A stretch of 24,428 nt of DNA, taken from NCBI GenBank assembly GCA_024280615.1, contig JAJRPU010000094.1:1-24428 (forward strand), written 5' to 3'. The notes below the pieces were generated by a model that saw nothing but the letters and a program-made list of their open reading frames with translations, ran no database searches and was not told the DNA's origin. This document shows positions 22,036 to 24,428 of this stretch, in pieces. The position numbers and the translations under genes are program-made. Origin of the DNA: Bacteroidota bacterium. Lineage in GTDB: Bacteria > Bacteroidota > Bacteroidia > JAADEI01. Numbering within the stretch: position 1 is the first letter of the stretch; the number at the start of each line of letters is the position of its first letter.

Positions 22036-22875
22036 TTACTTATCTGTATTAACTATAATCGGTAACCCTGATTTGTCGCCAAGGATAACGAATTTTGAAT
22101 TGGGCGATTCAGCAAGTTTATTAACTGTTTCAAGGGCTTTCCATTTGAGATACCTGTCGTCTATTCCTTCACTGACTATTCTTTGAAAGTCGGCTATTCC
22201 CTGTGCTTCAATGCGTTTCCGCTCTGCCTCCTGTCTCTCCTTCTCAAGGATATATTTCATTCTCTCTGCTTCTTGCTCAGCAGCTAGCTTGTTATTTATC
22301 GCTTCTTCAACCATCTTGGGCAGTCTAATCGCTCTCAGAAGAACCTTTTCAACTACAATACCCCTTTTCAACAGCATTTCCTCCATCTCCTCATGAATCG
22401 CCTCGGCAATGACGTCTCTTCCAGAAGTATATAGAGCTTTTGCTTCATAGTTCACAGTAACGTTTCTAATAGCGGACCGGAACACAGGGATAACAAGGAC
22501 TTCAACATAGTTCTCCCCAACTGTTTTATACACCTCACTGGCTTTGTCCGGCGATAGATGGAACAGCAGGCTAACGTCCAGCCCAACGGTCAATCCTTCT
22601 TTACTGGGCACATCGGCACTTTGCGTAACCTCCTGTGTCCGAACACTCATTATATGAGCCCGTTTCAAGGGATTGATTATATGCAATCCTTCCGGAAGCT
22701 CGTCTGGGTCAACCTTTCCAAAGAGAGTCAGGACAGCCACATGCCCAGCAGGAACAACCAGAATAGGCGAAAACCGAAAAATAATTAAGGTTAACACAAT
22801 CACTACTAAGGGTATCAAGAGCCACTTGGTTACTTTCCAACCGCCAGCACCCCTTCCAAATTGTCCATTCATCAT
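22036..22875 (-). CDS. SPFH/prohibitin family membrane protein
   Basis: The protein has 279 residues. After a short Gly-rich N-terminus, residues 17-34 form a membrane anchor (KWLLIPLVVIVLTLIIF). The SPFH (band 7) domain follows, with VVPAGHVAVLTLFGKVDPDELPEGLHIINPL, the 'VRTQEVT' strand and 'VGLDVSLLFHLSPDKASEVY'. A long charged coiled coil occupies about residues 190-245 (AAEQEAERMKYILEKERQEA and on). The most similar group is prohibitin. Such proteins oligomerise in the membrane and act as scaffolds or regulators of membrane proteases. No FtsH or NfeD gene is adjacent. It is 40 bp downstream of dapD and convergent with lptD. Confidence 0.88.
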   Translation of the reverse strand: MMNGQFGRGAGGWKVTKWLLIPLVVIVLTLIIFRFSPILVVPAGHVAVLTLFGKVDPDELPEGLHIINPLKRAHIMSVRTQEVTQSADVPSKEGLTVGLDVSLLFHLSPDKASEVYKTVGENYVEVLVIPVFRSAIRNVTVNYEAKALYTSGRDVIAEAIHEEMEEMLLKRGIVVEKVLLRAIRLPKMVEEAINNKLAAEQEAERMKYILEKERQEAERKRIEAQGIADFQRIVSEGIDDRYLKWKALETVNKLAESPNSKFVILGDKSGLPIIVNTDK

Positions 22876-22915
22876 CGTCTGATTTTAGTTTTTGCAAAAT
22901 GAATCAAATGCCAAT

Positions 22916-23743
22916 TTAAACTGGCACATTAAACTTACGCAATGCTTCATTAAGTGAAACCTTCTTGTCCGTACTTTCTGTACGTTTCCCTATTATCAAC
23001 GCACACGGAACATTATATTCCCCTGCAGGAAACTTCTTAGTATATGACCCTGGAATCACGACGCTACGTGCCGGAACCCTGCCTTTATATTCAACTGGTT
23101 CATTGCCTGTTACATCAATAATCTTCGTTGAAGCCGTAATTACGACTCCAGCCCCCAGAACAGCCTCCTCTTCAACAATCACTCCCTCAACAATTATGCA
23201 CCTTGACCCAATGAAAGCATTATCCTCAATGATGACCGGTTGAGCCTGTGGTGGCTCCAACACACCTCCAATGCCCACTCCACCACTTATGTGAACATTT
23301 TTCCCTACTTGGGCACATGACCCCACCGTTGCCCACGTGTCAACCATCGTTCCCGAATCTACATAAGCACCAATGTTTATGTATGATGGCATAATGACAC
23401 ATCCCGGTGCTACATAAGAACCATACCGAATGGTTGCCGGTGGAACAACACGCACTCCCAACGAACTAAACCCCCTTTTCACAGGAATCTTGTCAAAGTA
23501 TTCAAACATTCCACTAATCATATTGCGAGGTTCCCGCATCAGGAAATAAAGCAAAATAGACTTTTTTATCCACTCATGGGTAACCCACTTGCCGTCTATC
23601 TTCTCAGCAACCCGAATAACGCCCCCGTCTAACATAGCAATAACCTCGCCAACAACCTTCCTGACCTCTTGAGATTCCAGCAACTCCTTGTTCTCCCACG
23701 CTTCTTCAATCACTGTTCTCAGTGCTTCCGTCTTTTCTTGCAT
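22916..23743 (-). CDS. dapD: 2,3,4,5-tetrahydropyridine-2,6-dicarboxylate N-succinyltransferase
   Basis: The 275-residue protein has the normal DapD length. It transfers succinyl from succinyl-CoA to tetrahydrodipicolinate in the succinylase branch of diaminopimelate/lysine synthesis, feeding peptidoglycan. The N-terminal helical domain contains VIAMLDGGVIRVAEKIDGKW, followed by VTHEWIKKSILLYF, very close to the E. coli protein. From about residue 100 a left-handed beta-helix of hexapeptide repeats follows (VVPPATIRYGSYVAPGCVIM, INIGAYVDSGTMVDTWATVG), with the GGVGIGGVLEPPQA loop. The start at 23743 overlaps the rarA end by 38 bp, but fits the family N-terminus. Confidence 0.95.
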   Translation of the reverse strand: MQEKTEALRTVIEEAWENKELLESQEVRKVVGEVIAMLDGGVIRVAEKIDGKWVTHEWIKKSILLYFLMREPRNMISGMFEYFDKIPVKRGFSSLGVRVVPPATIRYGSYVAPGCVIMPSYINIGAYVDSGTMVDTWATVGSCAQVGKNVHISGGVGIGGVLEPPQAQPVIIEDNAFIGSRCIIVEGVIVEEEAVLGAGVVITASTKIIDVTGNEPVEYKGRVPARSVVIPGSYTKKFPAGEYNVPCALIIGKRTESTDKKVSLNEALRKFNVPV

Positions 23744-24428
23744 TGCCTTTGGATTTGATGCGTTCCCAAAATTTAGTTATTTCCTGTTCCCATTGATTAT
23801 CGGCAGGAAAATAAAATTTTACATTTTTCAATTGTTCAGGAAGATATTCCTGTTCAACCCAATGATTAGGAAAATCATGTGGGTATTTATATCCTTTGCC
23901 ATAACCCATCTTTTTCATAAGCGAAGAGACTGGATTGCGTATGTGCAAAGGCGGTTCAACAGCACCCTCATTCCGAATGTAACTCAATGCATTTTTCAGT
24001 GCCATGGATGACGAATTGCTCTTAGGACACAAAGAAAGATAGACAGTTACCTCGGCAAGGATAATGCTTGCCTCGGGATAGCCGATATTACTAACTGCGG
24101 TTAATCCGGCTGTTGCGACTGTCAAAGCCTGTGGTTCAGCAAGCCCTATGTCCTCAGCGGCCGCAATTACCAACCGTCGGGCGATATAAACCGGGTCTTC
24201 ACCCATCTCTATTAATTGGGCAAGATAGTATATGGCAGCATTTGGGTCGCTACCACGAATAGACTTAATCATTGCGGAAACTAAGTCATATTTAAGGTCC
24301 ACGTTCTTGCCATAATACCTGCGGTTTGTAGACAGGGCTTTAAATATCTCCTCACTGGATAGTGTTATTTCCTTACTGTTCTTTCCATAGATTTTAACTA
24401 ACGTTTCAAGGCTATTCAGCAGGGCACG
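23706..24428 (-). CDS. rarA: Replication-associated recombination protein A, C-terminal part (5' end outside window)
   Basis: The frame is open from the right edge at 24428 (…RALLNSLETLVKIYGKN…) to the stop at 23706, 240 residues, so the AAA+ ATPase core (Walker A and B) lies outside the window. The visible part starts at the end of the AAA+ lid and covers the tetramerisation region of the MgsA/WRNIP1 family. Landmarks are YDLVSAMIKSIRGSDPNAAI, YYLAQLIEMGEDP, ARRLVIAAAEDIGLAEPQAL, YPEASIILAEVTVYLSLCPK, PLHIRNP, and GYGKGYKYPHDFPNHWVEQEYLP. RarA acts at stalled replication forks. The apparent start at a GTG near 24302 is internal and not real. Confidence 0.92.
   Translation of the reverse strand, partial: RALLNSLETLVKIYGKNSKEITLSSEEIFKALSTNRRYYGKNVDLKYDLVSAMIKSIRGSDPNAAIYYLAQLIEMGEDPVYIARRLVIAAAEDIGLAEPQALTVATAGLTAVSNIGYPEASIILAEVTVYLSLCPKSNSSSMALKNALSYIRNEGAVEPPLHIRNPVSSLMKKMGYGKGYKYPHDFPNHWVEQEYLPEQLKNVKFYFPADNQWEQEITKFWERIKSKGNARKDGSTENSD

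Noticed and set aside
24200..24302. GTG at 24302 as the start of rarA
   Set aside because: The frame is open to the window edge, and upstream residues fit the family. The gene is simply cut by the window.
1..24428. CRISPR arrays, tRNA or rRNA genes, insertion sequences, prophage genes
   Set aside because: No regularly spaced repeats, cloverleaf-like segments, transposase motifs or phage structural operons were recognised. The fibre-like protein has a bacterial signal peptide and no phage neighbours.

Overview
The window looks like a chromosomal segment of a Gram-negative Bacteroidota bacterium with moderate to low GC. The supporting evidence is a GldH gliding lipoprotein, a Bacteroidota-type LptD beside an N-acetylmuramoyl-L-alanine amidase, a DUF2851 protein, the short fold-III arginine decarboxylase typical of the phylum, a 'VGIGT...P' fibre-like secreted protein, and upstream boxes of the Bacteroidota type (TAnnTTTG, once with TTTG 19 bp further upstream). 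Shine-Dalgarno sequences are not evident. No tRNA, rRNA, CRISPR array, transposase or phage integrase was seen. Genes are packed tightly, often with 4-bp ATGA overlaps, and no gap without a gene exceeds 300 bp.

Layout. 1-7285 (all minus): queD, a TPR membrane protein, arginine decarboxylase (speA), a small membrane protein broken by a frameshift, a double-length tyrosine phenol-lyase (TPL) interrupted by one in-frame TAA, a six-cysteine small secreted peptide, and a membrane-anchored protein that runs off the left edge. 7314-9700 (plus): holB, gldH and kdsA as an overlapping trio, divergent from queD across a 28-bp gap that contains a perfect 9+2+9 palindrome. 9736-15501 (minus): fibre-like secreted protein, cysteine-paired secreted protein, lysine 6-transaminase and M1 aminopeptidase. 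15605-17333 (minus): a di-haem peroxidase/MbnP pair. 17389-19706 (minus): DUF2851 and amidase. 19691-22024 (plus): lptD, whose start overlaps that of the amidase. 22036-24428 (minus): rarA (cut by the right edge), dapD and an SPFH/prohibitin protein.

Most of the window is housekeeping or envelope biology: replication and repair (holB, rarA), LPS (kdsA, lptD), peptidoglycan and lysine precursors (amidase, dapD), and gliding/T9SS (gldH). The most unusual object is the double TPL. It is a tandem fusion of two TPL-like modules. The N-terminal module has lost the PLP lysine and other cofactor residues but keeps the loop that, in known TPL, reaches into the neighbouring subunit (Glu69, Tyr71). The C-terminal module keeps the PLP lysine and substrate arginines but has lost exactly that loop. 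The losses are complementary, as expected if a two-site homodimer evolved into a fused pseudo-dimer with one composite active site. In this sequence the gene carries an in-frame TAA, and the small gene just upstream carries a 1-nt frameshift. The locus may therefore be decaying, or the sequence may contain errors.

Other points of interest are a short secreted peptide with a defensin-like (CS-alpha-beta) cysteine spacing, and an approximately 90-bp patch of about 69% GC inside the fibre-like gene.
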